Part shown: positions 25,701 through 34,429 of the stretch, one piece after another
How positions within the stretch are numbered: the first letter of the stretch is position 1
How the letters are laid out: every line of letters begins with the position of its first letter
Source: Mesostigma viride
Taxonomy: Eukaryota > Streptophyta > Mesostigmatophyceae > Mesostigmatales > Mesostigmataceae
Direction: 5' to 3'
Assembly: GCA_009746045.1 (NCBI GenBank)
Contig: RPFO01000026.1
Location: forward strand, 1,403,515-1,467,514
DNA: 64,000 bases
Made by a program: the position numbers and the translations under genes
Notes under the pieces: model-generated
Database searches by the model: none
What the model was told of the DNA's origin: nothing
What the model saw: the letters and a program-made list of their open reading frames with translations, nothing else

Positions 25701-28700
25701 GCTGCAAGTATTGGGACCCAGCGAGGGCAGCCAGTCCAGCCACCGGGGTGGTTCGGGCCAAGGTGCGGAGTGGGGGGCCTACTGTCAATTTCCCATAGCT
25801 TGCAATAGGGAGGTTTGCCGGATGCTCGTGTTTCCACTACTACATCAGTTTTGCATATTTTCTATTGATTTCCCGTTGCCACGTTCCTTGCCGCGTTCCT
25901 TTGGTTGTGAAAGGTGCCACCTGAGACTTGTTACTAGGTGTACGTACCGCCCTCTGAAACGGCCGAAACTGGTACGCTGCCACGATTCAAGCGCAGGACC
26001 TCTGGCAGACGTTCCGCTACTGCATGGGTCTCTCGATCCAAAGGCATCCCAAACCTCTGCCTGTTGCCAATCGTCTGCATGCTCATGCCCATCTCAATGT
26101 TTGGCTCGGTCAGTTGTATGCCTTCTTTGTTGATCGTATGATCCGATGAGCGCTTTTCTTGAGCTGCGCTGTGTACTCGGTTGACAAAATTGGACATTTC
26201 CCTGACACCCCTCCACCCTACTACCTTGCGACCCTGCAACGCCCTGCACCCCCGACACCCCCTGGCTACACCCCGCTAATCCCGCACAGGCAGCAGTAAC
26301 CGCGCCAACGGTGCCACTCCACCCCCCGCAGGCACCACCACCAACAAGCCCTCCCCATCCAGCAACCCCACCTCCCAAGCCACCGGTGGGAGCAACCGAG
26401 GCAAGCCAGGCGGCGGGGCAGGCAAATCCGGGGTCGGGGGAGGAAGCGCCCACGGCAGTGTGGCCAGCCAAGATGTGTCGTGGTACCCTCGTGCTGAGGA
26501 GGTCGTGGTGGAGACGGGCAAGGGCATCCGCTGCCGCGTGAACGGGGCCAGAGTGTTGGTGGGCAACCGGATTCTGCTCGTCGAGAATGGGATCCCGGTC
26601 CCGCCAGAGGCCGAGCATTTCCTGACCGACGTGAGTCCAGGCATGGCTAGTCACTACACCCTAGACCTTGTACCCTAGACCTCATACCCTAGACCTCATT
26701 CCCTAGACCTTGTACCCTAGACCTTATACCCTAGACATTATACCCTAGACATTATACCCTAGACCATATACCCTGGACCTTTTACCCTAGACCTCCTATC
26801 CTAGACCTCATACCCTACACCCCAGAGCACGAAATGGGATATCTGTCTAGGATGCCGAGCACTCTATAACCAACGTGAGTATATGCGCGCTACAGGTAAG
26901 ACCTGGTCTTCAGACCTAGGCAGTGGATGGTAGCATTATAGTCGGGGCACCTTGAACCAGCGTGAGTATAGAACATGCTGGAATCTAGACTGTTGGCTGT
27001 TTCAATTCACTTCCTTGACCCCGCCCTTTTCCCCACAATTTCCCCATGCCCCCCCCCCCCCCGCCGCCCTCCTCGTACCCCCAGGTCGAAAGCCGTGCGC
27101 ACAAATTACCTCGCCAATCTAACCTTCCCGTATATTCTTCATGCCGCCAACTTTTGTCCACCATTCTTCTTTGTCCTCAATTCCTCCCCCCCCGCCCCAG
27201 GCCGAGAGCCGCGCACGCACGGGCGTGCTTGTTGCCATCGATGGCACTGTCGCTCTGGTGCTGGCGGTGTCGGACCCGCTCAAACCGGAGGCCGCGATGG
27301 TGGTGGCCGCGCTGCACCAGATGCGCATCACGGTCTTCCTTGTCACGGGGGACAACAAGCGCACCGCGGCCGCGATTGCAGAGGAGGTGAGGGGCTTTCT
27401 TACGCGAGGATCCAAAGAGGAGGTGGGGGAGGTTCATGCTGAGGAGGGGCATCTTCTACGTGGCCGACACTGCTGTTCTGTAACATGCTACTCCGATGCC
27501 CGAAGTCTATCTATCTGAAGTCTATCTGTGCAATGTCTCGACCCAACCGCCAGCCCAGGGGGCATCTTCAATGTGGCTGCCATCCTGCTACCTGACATTC
27601 TACCCCTAGTGTTTTGAATCTATCTGTACATGATTATTCACTAGACACTTCGGCTTCTTCCATAGGCCTCCGACCAACCCCCGGTGACATCTTCAATGTG
27701 GCGGCCATTGTGTCACCTAATACTCTGTTCCTAGTGTTGGAATCCATGTTGTGTCACCTAGCACTCTGCTCCTAGTATTGCAACCCATGTGTAATTTTGT
27801 ACCTGCACCCGCCCCCAGGTGCGCATTTTCAACGTGGCGGCCCATGTGTCACCTAACCATGTGTTCCTAGTGTTGGAATCCCTGTGTGATGAATTGAATC
27901 CATGTGTTCGTACCTGCACCCGCCCCCAGGTTGGCATCTTCAACGTGGCGGCCGAGGTCCTCCCCGCCGGCAAGGCCCAAAAGGTGAAGGAGCTCCAAAG
28001 CGACGGCTTTGTGGTGGCCATGGTGGGAGATGGCGTGAACGACTCGCCCGCGCTGGCGGCCGCGGATGTGGGCATGGCGCTCGGGGCGGGGACTGATATC
28101 GCGATGGAGGTAGGCTATATTGTAATTGTAGTATAGAACAAGAGGCCAAAAAGCGATATGAGTGGGTAAGTGTTATTTCTCAAACATGGGCATCACGATG
28201 GAGGTGGGTTCTTTATTATATAGAGCAACAGGCCAAACACAGCGCTAGGATGCGTTATTTCTTATACATGGGCATAACGATGGAGGTGGGTTCTTCTTAT
28301 ATAGAACAACAGGCCAAACATGGCGAGAGGATGCATTATTTCTTATAGTAGTGCATGAGCATCGCGATGGAGGTGGGGTGCTCTGCATCAAATGACAGGC
28401 TGGCATAGCGATTTGGATGGGCCATTCCCTTAGTCATAATTTTGTCATTCCCTTATCATGGACCCACATGGCGATGGAGTCGGTTAACATATAGAATGGA
28501 CATGAAGCGAATCAAGTGGTGTTTTCTATTTATTAGTTGGATTGACACTGTGAAAGACGTGGGTTATATTTAGACTGGGAGTATATGGATGGGTCGGCAT
28601 GGGTAAGGAAAGGGGTTGGCGTTTATAGACCAACATAGCATCTCCTGCCCCCTGTCTCCTGCCCCTTGTTCCCTGCCCCCTTTCCCTGCCCACCTTCCCC

Positions 28701-29069
28701 CTGCCCCCCGCCTCGTATCCCCCCCATCCCCCCCCGGTGCAGGCGGCGGATTTCGTGCTCATGCGCAGCAACCTGGAGGATGTGATCACCGCGATCGACC
28801 TCTCCCGCAAAACCTTCCTCCGCATCTGCCTCAACTACATCTGGGCGCTCGGCTACAACGTGCTCTCCATCCCGATCGCCGCCGGCTTGCTCTACCCATC
28901 ACTCCGCTTCCGGCTGCCCCCATGGGTTGCTGGCCTGGCCATGGCCTTCTCTAGCGTCTCCGTCGTGTGCTCCTCCCTATTGCTGCGCTATTACCAGCGG
29001 CCCACATTCCCAAGTTCGGTCCCCCGGAGGCCCGAGGTGCCTACCAGACGGGGGAGTGACAGTGTGTGA
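13720..29069 (+). CDS. Cu(+)-transporting P1B-type ATPase (RAN1/HMA7-HMA5 type)
   Basis: This pump moves Cu(+) out of the cytosol, in plants into secretory compartments or across the plasma membrane. Exons: 13720-13962, 15337-15567, 16347-16544, 17531-17713, 18583-18881, 20286-20484, 22008-22279, 23330-23597, 24247-24372, 25654-25762, 26290-26630, 27201-27386, 27930-28109, 28743-29069. All joins keep phase, giving about 1053 residues (plant homologues about 1000). Domains in order: metal-binding domain with MTCGAC (exon 1), a second HMA-like fold lacking CxxC (exons 2-3), a third with MTCASC (exon 3), membrane helices, TGES actuator loop (exon 7), [12 protein letters not shown] metal channel (exon 8), DKTGTLT phosphorylation site (exon 9), SEHPLA nucleotide-binding motif (exon 10), [14 protein letters not shown] hinge, and final helices YNxxxxP and [12 protein letters not shown]. 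The exon 10/11 join encodes a Gly/Ser/Pro linker inside the nucleotide domain; this join is the least certain. Introns make up most of the gene. Confidence 0.95.
15618..15735 (+). repeat. Echoes of exon 2 end in intron 2
   Basis: Two decayed copies of the exon 2 3' edge lie here. The copy at about 15623-15668 includes GAGAGTGGAGATGGGG and its own CAGGTAAGG donor. A shorter one at about 15706 has GAGAAAGTGGAGAT. The source is 15531-15575. Confidence 0.8.
15976..16182 (+). repeat. (CAGCA)41 microsatellite in intron 2
   Basis: A near-perfect pentanucleotide array that keeps several frames open on both strands (repeats of S-T-A-Q-H); it is not coding. Confidence 0.95.
16562..16925 (+). repeat. 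26-bp x 14 minisatellite in intron 3
   Basis: The unit is GAATGTGGTCAGGTGTTCGC plus a variable six bases (TATTAC, AATATCAT-type or TAGTGT). It starts 17 bp after the exon 3 donor. Every unit carries an internal CAGGTGTT, a cryptic donor-like string. Confidence 0.9.
17801..17890 (+). repeat. Echo of exon 4 end in intron 4
   Basis: It resembles 17640-17720: GGGAGATGCAG, CTGGCGGT and ACTCAC are conserved in order, then AGTGCTCT against AGTGCACT. It is diverged and not open in frame. Confidence 0.7.
18991..19110 (+). repeat. Echoes of exon 5 donor in intron 5
   Basis: TGATTTGTTCGAGACATGAG (18991) and TGATTTGTTCGAGGCGCGAG (19081) copy the exon 5 edge at 18866-18887 (GATTTCTTCGAGAC then GTGAGT). 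Confidence 0.8.
19687..20230 (+). repeat. Three echoes of exon 6 start in intron 5
   Basis: Copies at about 19687-19724, 19783-19820 and 20187-20230 each repeat the exon 6 acceptor edge, CTTCAGC followed by GATGCTGATCACGTTCATCC with changes. Each is followed by a C/T-rich tract. The real edge is 20280-20318. The dispersed repeat at 19898-20180 lies between copies 2 and 3. Confidence 0.85.
19898..20180 (+). repeat. Dispersed CTCGAGCTACC repeat, longest copy
   Basis: The left half (GCGATTGCAGCAATGGTGCT ... TAGGCTCGAAACAC) matches 56697-56830. The right half (CATTTCCATCTCC ... GGCTCGAGCTACC ... GGTTGTCTCATTGAT) matches 59728-59852 and the shorter copies at 6540 and 10168. The left half has a loose B-box-like TAGGCTCGAAAC, so a SINE is possible, but no target duplication was found. 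Confidence 0.65.
20537..20830 (+). repeat. Three echoes of exon 6 end in intron 6
   Basis: The first (20540-20628) is about 90% like the real edge (20437-20515), including GTGCAGC, GACCTGCTC, the AGGTAGGA donor and 25 bp of intron beyond it. Weaker copies lie near 20677-20700 and 20777-20828. Confidence 0.88.
21364..21848 (+). repeat. 97-bp x 5 tandem repeat in intron 6
   Basis: Units begin TTTATTCCTACATGACGC and end near CTACTGGCCC. They are almost identical at an exact 97-bp period. They lie just upstream of two echoes of the exon 7 start (about 21266-21292 and 21914-21940). Confidence 0.93.
22439..22668 (+). repeat. 23-bp x 10 minisatellite in intron 7
   Basis: The unit is close to TATCGCTATCGTTTACGTGG plus CTA. 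The 23-bp period leaves all three plus frames open, so the resulting frames are not genes. Echoes of the exon 7 end flank it (22376, 22702, 22776, 22978). Confidence 0.9.
23723..23800 (+). repeat. Echo of exon 8 end in intron 8
   Basis: Copies 23543-23614: GCATGCAGG..TTCT, then TCAAGGGAGGGGACGCG, GAACGCACGTAC and GGGTGGT, including the donor region. It has a frame-breaking insertion and no function as an exon. Confidence 0.82.
25006..25327 (+). repeat. (GGCTTT)n-like minisatellite in intron 9
   Basis: A hexamer-based array (TTGGCTTTGGCTTTGGC) with TTTTT and CTGC interruptions. The main block is 25006-25230, with a small block near 25296-25327. It is followed by a repeated GCACATGCATxTCAGGAAACA segment. 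Confidence 0.9.
26659..26820 (+). repeat. 14-bp x 11 minisatellite in intron 11
   Basis: The unit is CCCTAGACCTTGTA with minor variants. It resembles a telomere-like CCCTA core but is interstitial and 14 bp long. Confidence 0.9.
27555..27860 (+). repeat. Three echoes of exon 13 start in intron 12
   Basis: GGCATCTTCAATGTGGCTGC (about 27560), GACATCTTCAATGTGGCGGC (about 27686) and CGCATTTTCAACGTGGCGGC (about 27822) precede the true GGCATCTTCAACGTGGCGGC at 27933. The third carries a good CCCCCAG acceptor. Segments around them (ACCTGCACCCGCCCCCAG, TGTCACCTAA) are duplicated too. Confidence 0.88.
28185..28480 (+). repeat. Echoes of exon 13 end in intron 13
   Basis: GGCATCACGATGGAGGTGGG, GGCATAACGATGGAGGTGGG and GAGCATCGCGATGGAGGTGG repeat the exon 13 donor edge (GATATCGCGATGGAG then GTAGGC) at roughly 80-100-bp spacing, with the following TATAGAACAACAGGCC also copied. 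Confidence 0.85.
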
Positions 29070-29485
29070 TCCAGATCCCGGGTTGATTCTCGTGGTAAAA
29101 CTAGAGACATTCATCTGAATCCTAGCGAATGAGGCAATTGTTAGCTAACAACCTTTGTTGCGCGCAGGTCCGGTCAGCTGTGTAACTTTATCATCGTTCC
29201 CTTTCATTTAATATTTACTGGCGTTACCCATAGCAAACAGAGAAGTGCACGTGTTTAATGTACGAGTACATTCTGCATGCTTTCAATTGAGACAACTCTG
29301 CGTCACATACTACTATAGCAATAAATATATGCTATATCGATCCACTGATGTTTCATGTCACGTACCAAGTAATATATATCGTTCTAGCACAGTTTCCGAA
29401 TCACTGGCACCACTAGTTATCCTGGTTATGAAGAGTTTTTTTTTGCGATTGGGCTGTTGCTTGGGATGCCTAGCTACGGATCAGG
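29070..29485. other. 3' flank of copper ATPase; no gene
   Basis: Presumably the 3' untranslated region and terminator region. It contains AATAAATATATG near 29331 but no polyadenylation signal that can be assigned. Confidence 0.4.
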
Positions 29486-29797
29486 AGAGTACCCATATTA
29501 ATTAATTAATCAATTAATTAATTAATTAGGAACATAAATCCGTTGGGAGTATCTGTAGCACATAGCCCTTGAGAAGGGGCATATGGCCTATAATACATTC
29601 TAAGCTACTTCCTGCAAGGGTGGGAATGTAAACAACACTTGCTCTAGGTGCCCTAGGGCACCTGCACCACCCAGAGTCTCGGGCAACTCCCAGCTAAGGG
29701 GAGCCCGTCATAGGTGGGGAAGATCATCATAGCTATACAAAAGCTAAAGCGTGAGCCCTCTCAGCAGAGAGCAGCTCTCTGCATGGGCACAGCTTAA

Positions 29798-31571
29798 CCA
29801 GTGTTTTTTTACAACGCGATACATCGCGTACGTTGTAGGGTTAGAACGCGATGTATCGCGTTGTAATCTGACACGTGGCAAACCTATTCAAGATGCGATT
29901 TTTGGTCTGAAACTTTCAACATAGGTCAGAAACATCTCATAGAATTCAAGAAAAAATCCTGGTATTTTTGGTATTTTTTTTTGTGACAGCTGCAAACAAA
30001 TACGTACCACTGAAATCAGGCATTTTCGCGGGACGAAGGTGAAGACGACGGCGATGGCGGCAGGTAGATCTTGCCAGTTTTCGCGCGAAATTCAGTGGCT
30101 GTTGGGTAGCACGACCATGATGCCATGACAGTGATGCGTTCAAAGGTTGATAATTATGTTTCTACGAGTTTGTTGAGGTACTGGGGCAAAGGAAACGTAG
30201 TTTTTTCCAGTTTCTCACCCAACTTTCATGCGAAACCGGCATACATATTATTACGTCAAGACTCGGGTCTGCTGCGGCACCATGCTTGGTATTTCCATGC
30301 TTTCGACTTCTTAGCACATGTTTATTCATTCCGAACGCCCGGCCGACTCTCGGCTAAACTGAGATTTGTGCAGACTTTTATTGGGTTGCTCCGGGCATGA
30401 TGGTGCCTGCAAATAGCGTAAGGCGTGACCGTGGCTATTGCTACGGTATGCTGTATTTTCCTGGAAATGGCCTCTGCCCCCGGCTCAATAGTGCTTGCAG
30501 GCGTAAGTATATCGTGTTTCTACCTAGTTTCTGCCAGTTTTCCACTTATTTCTACCGACCTCTGCCCAGCCTCTCTAAGACCGCCATCCTACTCGACGTT
30601 GCTTGCATGTCAGCCATAGCAGGTTGCAGTTGTGCAGTATTTAGGTGCTGTATACGTCGTCAAGCCGTGCATATATCGTGAGCCTGGATTGGATGTTGAT
30701 GGTTTATACTGCGTTGATTGTGCAAGAAGATCAGCTAGACCTGTGCCCATAATCATGGTGTATAATCATGTGTTGTTAGCATCTTGCCACATGCATTTGC
30801 TAGCATGCATATTCCAGCGTCATCTTTGCCTGCATGTAAGCTCATGGATGACTCAACCTATCCAAGCCTTGCATTATACACGTGCCTCTTTCTTTCAGTA
30901 TTCACACGCGTAATGTGGAATGAAAACCCAGCACCTCCGTTCCCACGAGGCATGTGCTCAACACGTTGTGAGAGTGGATGATGCTTTGGCTATGGCTGCC
31001 TGATTCAGTCATATTAGGTCATCCAGTCATGATGTTTGATGCATGTTTGATGCTGTGTAACTGATACAACACCTATTTTCAACGTTTTGACCCTCCAAGC
31101 TCACTATGGCCCCGTTTATGGGGCTCGTGTCGTTGCGTAGTGTTGTGGAGGGCTCTCATGTTTCCCACTGCGTTGTACTGCATTGTAATTGTGATGCTAA
31201 TGAAAAATAGCTCCAGTGGCCCAATGGGCCTGAGTTTTGTTTTACAGAGCCTGCATATGTTGCCCATAGCTCGTGCAAGAAGCCAGATTTTTTTCATGAA
31301 CCATTTGTGAATAAGCACACGACTTGTGACCTATAGTAGGGTCAAGAAATCGCGGTCATGGTCAGACCCCCCTGTATTCAAACCAGTGTATCTCTCTAAT
31401 GAATAAGCACATTGTCTACAGGTCTGAGTAGCTCAAAAAATCCTTTGATTTATGGGCTTTGAACAGGAAAGTATATACATGACCATGAAAAAAAATTTTC
31501 CTTAGGTGCTATACGCGTTCTAAAAAAAGCTTACAACGCGATATATCGCGTTCTAATTAAAAAAACACGGG
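29798..31571. mobile_element. TTAA-target (piggyBac-like) element, family 1, copy 1
   Basis: 1774 bp between TTAA duplications (29794-29797, 31572-31575), with inverted ends CCAGTGTTTTTTTA and CCCGTGTTTTTTTA. Each end carries the palindrome AACGCGATRYATCGCGTT (two at the left, one at the right). The empty site is confirmed by comparison with ORF1-only copy D, which reads through CAGCATAACTAAG at the same place. No transposase frame is recognised. It is nearly collinear with 46035-49134 in the opposite orientation. Confidence 0.87.
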
Positions 31572-31703
31572 TTAACTAAATAAATCTAGGCATCATCTGG
31601 GGTGTGGCACATCATAGGCACACATGTACATGGCTAAATAATGCTCGTGAATCAGCTGGTATAGTGCCTCTAGGAGGCGTACATGTACATGGCCACGGTC
31701 TAT

Positions 31704-33146
31704 CTATTCTATAATACTACTGCTGTATTCACCTAAGCTGGGGCGTGTGGAGTCGTTGGGGCCGCGGGGGTCGCATGCCAGGGCTTGTGGCCGACGTAGA
31801 TCGATGGCCGCCCCCTTCCAGTACACCGGCTGCCCCGCCTTGGTCTGCCGGAGCTGGAGGTAGGTCGGCCATAGCCCCCGTCGCCGTTGTTGCTGCGCCA
31901 GGGTCAAGTCGTCGTCAAGGGTGAAGTGAGTCTTCTCGAGCCGCTTGCGGCGTCTGAGGAAAGAAATCTTGTCTGCCGGTTTCTGAAAGGTGAGAAGGAG
32001 CGGGGGCGCCCCTGCCTTACCCCGCGCGCGGGGAAGGCGGTGGGCGACCAGCTCGATCTCACCATTCAGGCCCATGCGACCAAGGATTTCTCTCTCAAAC
32101 GCACGCGTAAGCTTGCTTCTCGGAATTCTCACCCGTCCTCCATGTCGAAGTTCCTGACAATGAGGTTTAGGCTGCGCTTGGCAAGCTCGGCCTCCTCGCG
32201 GAGGTCAAGCGTCTGCCTCTGGAGCTGGGCTGCGACGGCGGAGGTGGTGGAGGTGGTATGCTGCTTAAGCATGTCCGCCCAGGTCGTGATGGGGGGAGCA
32301 TCGCCGGCCAGGCCAGCAGGGGCTGGCTTGGCGGCAATGTCCTTCACCGCCTGGGCGGTGAGGGCCGCGGTGTTCTGCAGGACCTCGATAGCGATGGCAT
32401 TATCCTTAAGACGCTGGTCAATGTCGCGGAGCTGGGCGGTGATGGAGTCGGTGGAGGCGGAGCGGGAGGGGCCGGTGGAGGCGAGGAGGGTGGCGGTGGT
32501 GGTGGGGATGGTGCATGGGGAGCTCAGCAGCCAGCGTGCGACCCACAGCTGCCACATCTGCAGTTAGGGGCGTCACGTGCTGTGAGATGGCTTCTTGGAG
32601 GTGGAGGAGGAAGGTGGATTCGGCCAAGGGGGAGGGGGTCGGGCCAGAGGTCCGTGACAGAGCGCTGAAGGATGGAAAAGAGGGCGGCGAGCTGAAGACG
32701 GGGGCAAGACCAGTGGGCCAGGTTCTCAGGTCGGTGAGTAAACCGGCCGTCAGGTCCAGTGCGGAGGCGACTATGGCTTTGAAGGCGCTGGCACAGGTCG
32801 AAAATGGAGGCGTATGACCCATAAAATACGAGCTCCAGTATCCTGATATGGGCGGCATGTCAAAATAGCTGGGTCTGGCGTCGTCGAAGGTGAAAAATAA
32901 CCCGTCGACGTCAAAGTCGCGCTCAGACCAGCTCGGTTCGGCTGGCGGCTGCGTTTGGGCTCAGGCGAGGCTGAGGGCGAGGCATGAAGCCCGGGAGGGT
33001 GCTGGGCGACCACCAGTGCGCGACTAGTGTCACTGCTGCCGGCTGCCGGGCTTGAGGGCAAAGCTGCAGCCGGAGCTGCAGACGTATTTTCATTGCATGC
33101 GGAGCGCAGCCGTCAGGCTGCGTTTCGTCGATGGGCGTTTGCTCAT
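31704..33146 (-). pseudogene. ORF1-like protein of ORF1-only element A
   Basis: About 480 codons, broken by frameshifts. The C-terminal part is well preserved: a coiled-coil segment (QLRDIDQRLKDNAIAIEVLQ), a Leu/Glu-rich helix (TLDLREEAELAKRSLNL), then IVxNFDME, KLTRAFEREILGRMG and a basic region with DKISFLRRRKRLEK, LDDDLTLAQQQRR and YWKGAAIDL. Coiled coil, RRM-like core and basic end match the layout of LINE-1 type ORF1 RNA-binding chaperones. The N-terminal third is Ser/Pro-rich. Confidence 0.75.
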
Positions 33147-33345
33147 CGTATATTGCGTAATAGCTGCGGAAAATTATATCAGCATGTGCGTCGTAGAAAG
33201 ACGCGTCGATTGTGATATTCACAGCTAAATTCGGTGCTCAAACGTGAAAGTTATGAGCTCCGCCGTCAGCCATGGCTACCTCGTTTTACTCTTTGGACTG
33301 AGCTAGCTTTACACCTGCTGTTTGTAGACATTAGAGTACCCATAT

Positions 33346-33548
33346 AGCTGCACGGAATCATTCATGCAGAGGTCCTTGTTCGCCGGAATATACGTGCTGG
33401 AGCCACGTTTGAACGTACTTCATTCGCGCTTTCGCGTCCCGGCGTTCGGCAGCATTTAGTTTACTAACATATATTTTGCGTCGACAATGTGCGATTTCCA
33501 TATTGTGATCGATGTGCGGGTCAATGGGTATGGTGATCCATCCAACAC
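33346..33548. other. Intergenic, nothing recognised
   Basis: A short unique stretch between ORF1-only copy A and the nested LINE fragments. Confidence 0.4.
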
Positions 33549-34125
33549 ACAGAGGATATGGGGGGCCTCTCCGTGATTTAATTGGAAAAATTAATTAATT
33601 AATTAATTAGACTCGTGCTCCCGTTGGGGAGTCACGGAGCATTAACCCCGAGGGATGGATGGATGGGAGCAAACAGTCCTACCGGTCTAATCTATCTACA
33701 TCGGCTACATACTACATCTATCTAACAGCATTCTAACTACAACATCTATCTAGACAGCCGCACGCTGCCCTAGGGGAGCTGTCTGGCGTGCCTCCCACGG
33801 GATTGCACACGCGGGCGCTTCCCCACTGGGGGGGGCTCGTTGTCCTCTATGACCTGGGCCCACTTGGCCTTGTCCATCATCTTCTTCCAAATCACAGAGA
33901 GGCCGAGGCCCCCCATGTCCTCTACTAGCTGTTCTTTGAAGGTGCGAAGTGCGGCGTCTTTAAAATTGGAAAAAGATGCGGGACAAGGCCAAGTGGGTCC
34001 AGGTAGACGAGGACAATGACCCCCCCGCTGTATGGAAGAAGCGTGCTAATTTGCACTTAGTGGTCAAGAATGCTAGAAGAGACAGCTAGAGTCTGGCTCC
34101 CTCTAATTTAATTAAGAACATACCT
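33549..34125 (+). mobile_element. Old LINE 3' fragment, split by another
   Basis: The plus-strand remnant GGGGGGCCTCTCCGTGATT (about 33560) resumes at 33975 with GATGCGGGACAAGGCCAAGTGG, the same C-terminal coding remnant as in the other CCAT-tail copies. It ends near TAATTTAATTAAG. The minus-strand fragment 33591-33964 is inserted in it. Confidence 0.7.
33591..33964 (-). mobile_element. LINE 3' fragment, CCAT-tail family, nested
   Basis: Flanked by a 10-bp duplication ATTGGAAAAA (33581-33590 and 33965-33974). On the minus strand it holds the coding remnant, CCAT run, hairpin CTCCC-CAAC-GGGAG and an ATTA tail. Confidence 0.85.
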
Positions 34126-34429
34126 CCGTAGACTTGCTCTACATCTAGTCACCCCCCCGAGCGCCGCCGCCCCTGCCCCCGCCCTGATTGGACCTGCCTA
34201 CGCGCCCCGTCTGCGGGCGCCGGGAGAAGTGGTCCGAGGAGGAGACGCGCCGCGACGCACTCAGGTCTGCCTTCGTGGCGAGCTGCGCAACCTTTGATGC
34301 ACCTGGATGCCGAATGCGGCATGGATCTCACGCCACCCTACGAACTGTTCTGCATGGAACTACAACATGCAACATAAGTGAGGTTGTCTCCTTGATAAGT
34401 GTGTACATATCGACGTCATACACACATAG

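Larger units (their letters stand above)
29499..33332 (-). mobile_element. ORF1-only retroelement, copy A (full length)
   Basis: Flanked by an exact 13-bp duplication AGAGTACCCATAT (29486-29498 and 33333-33345). On the minus strand it reads 5' leader, ORF1-like gene (33146-31704), 3' untranslated region, hairpin ACTCC-CAAC-GGATT, and an ATTA/AATT tail. No reverse transcriptase is present. A TTAA-type DNA element (29798-31571) sits in the 3' untranslated region; without it the element is about 2.06 kb, like copies B and D. Confidence 0.88.

Noticed and set aside
26659-26820. Interstitial telomere
   Set aside because: The unit is 14 bp (CCCTAGACCTTGTA), not a telomeric 6-8-mer, and it is confined to an intron.
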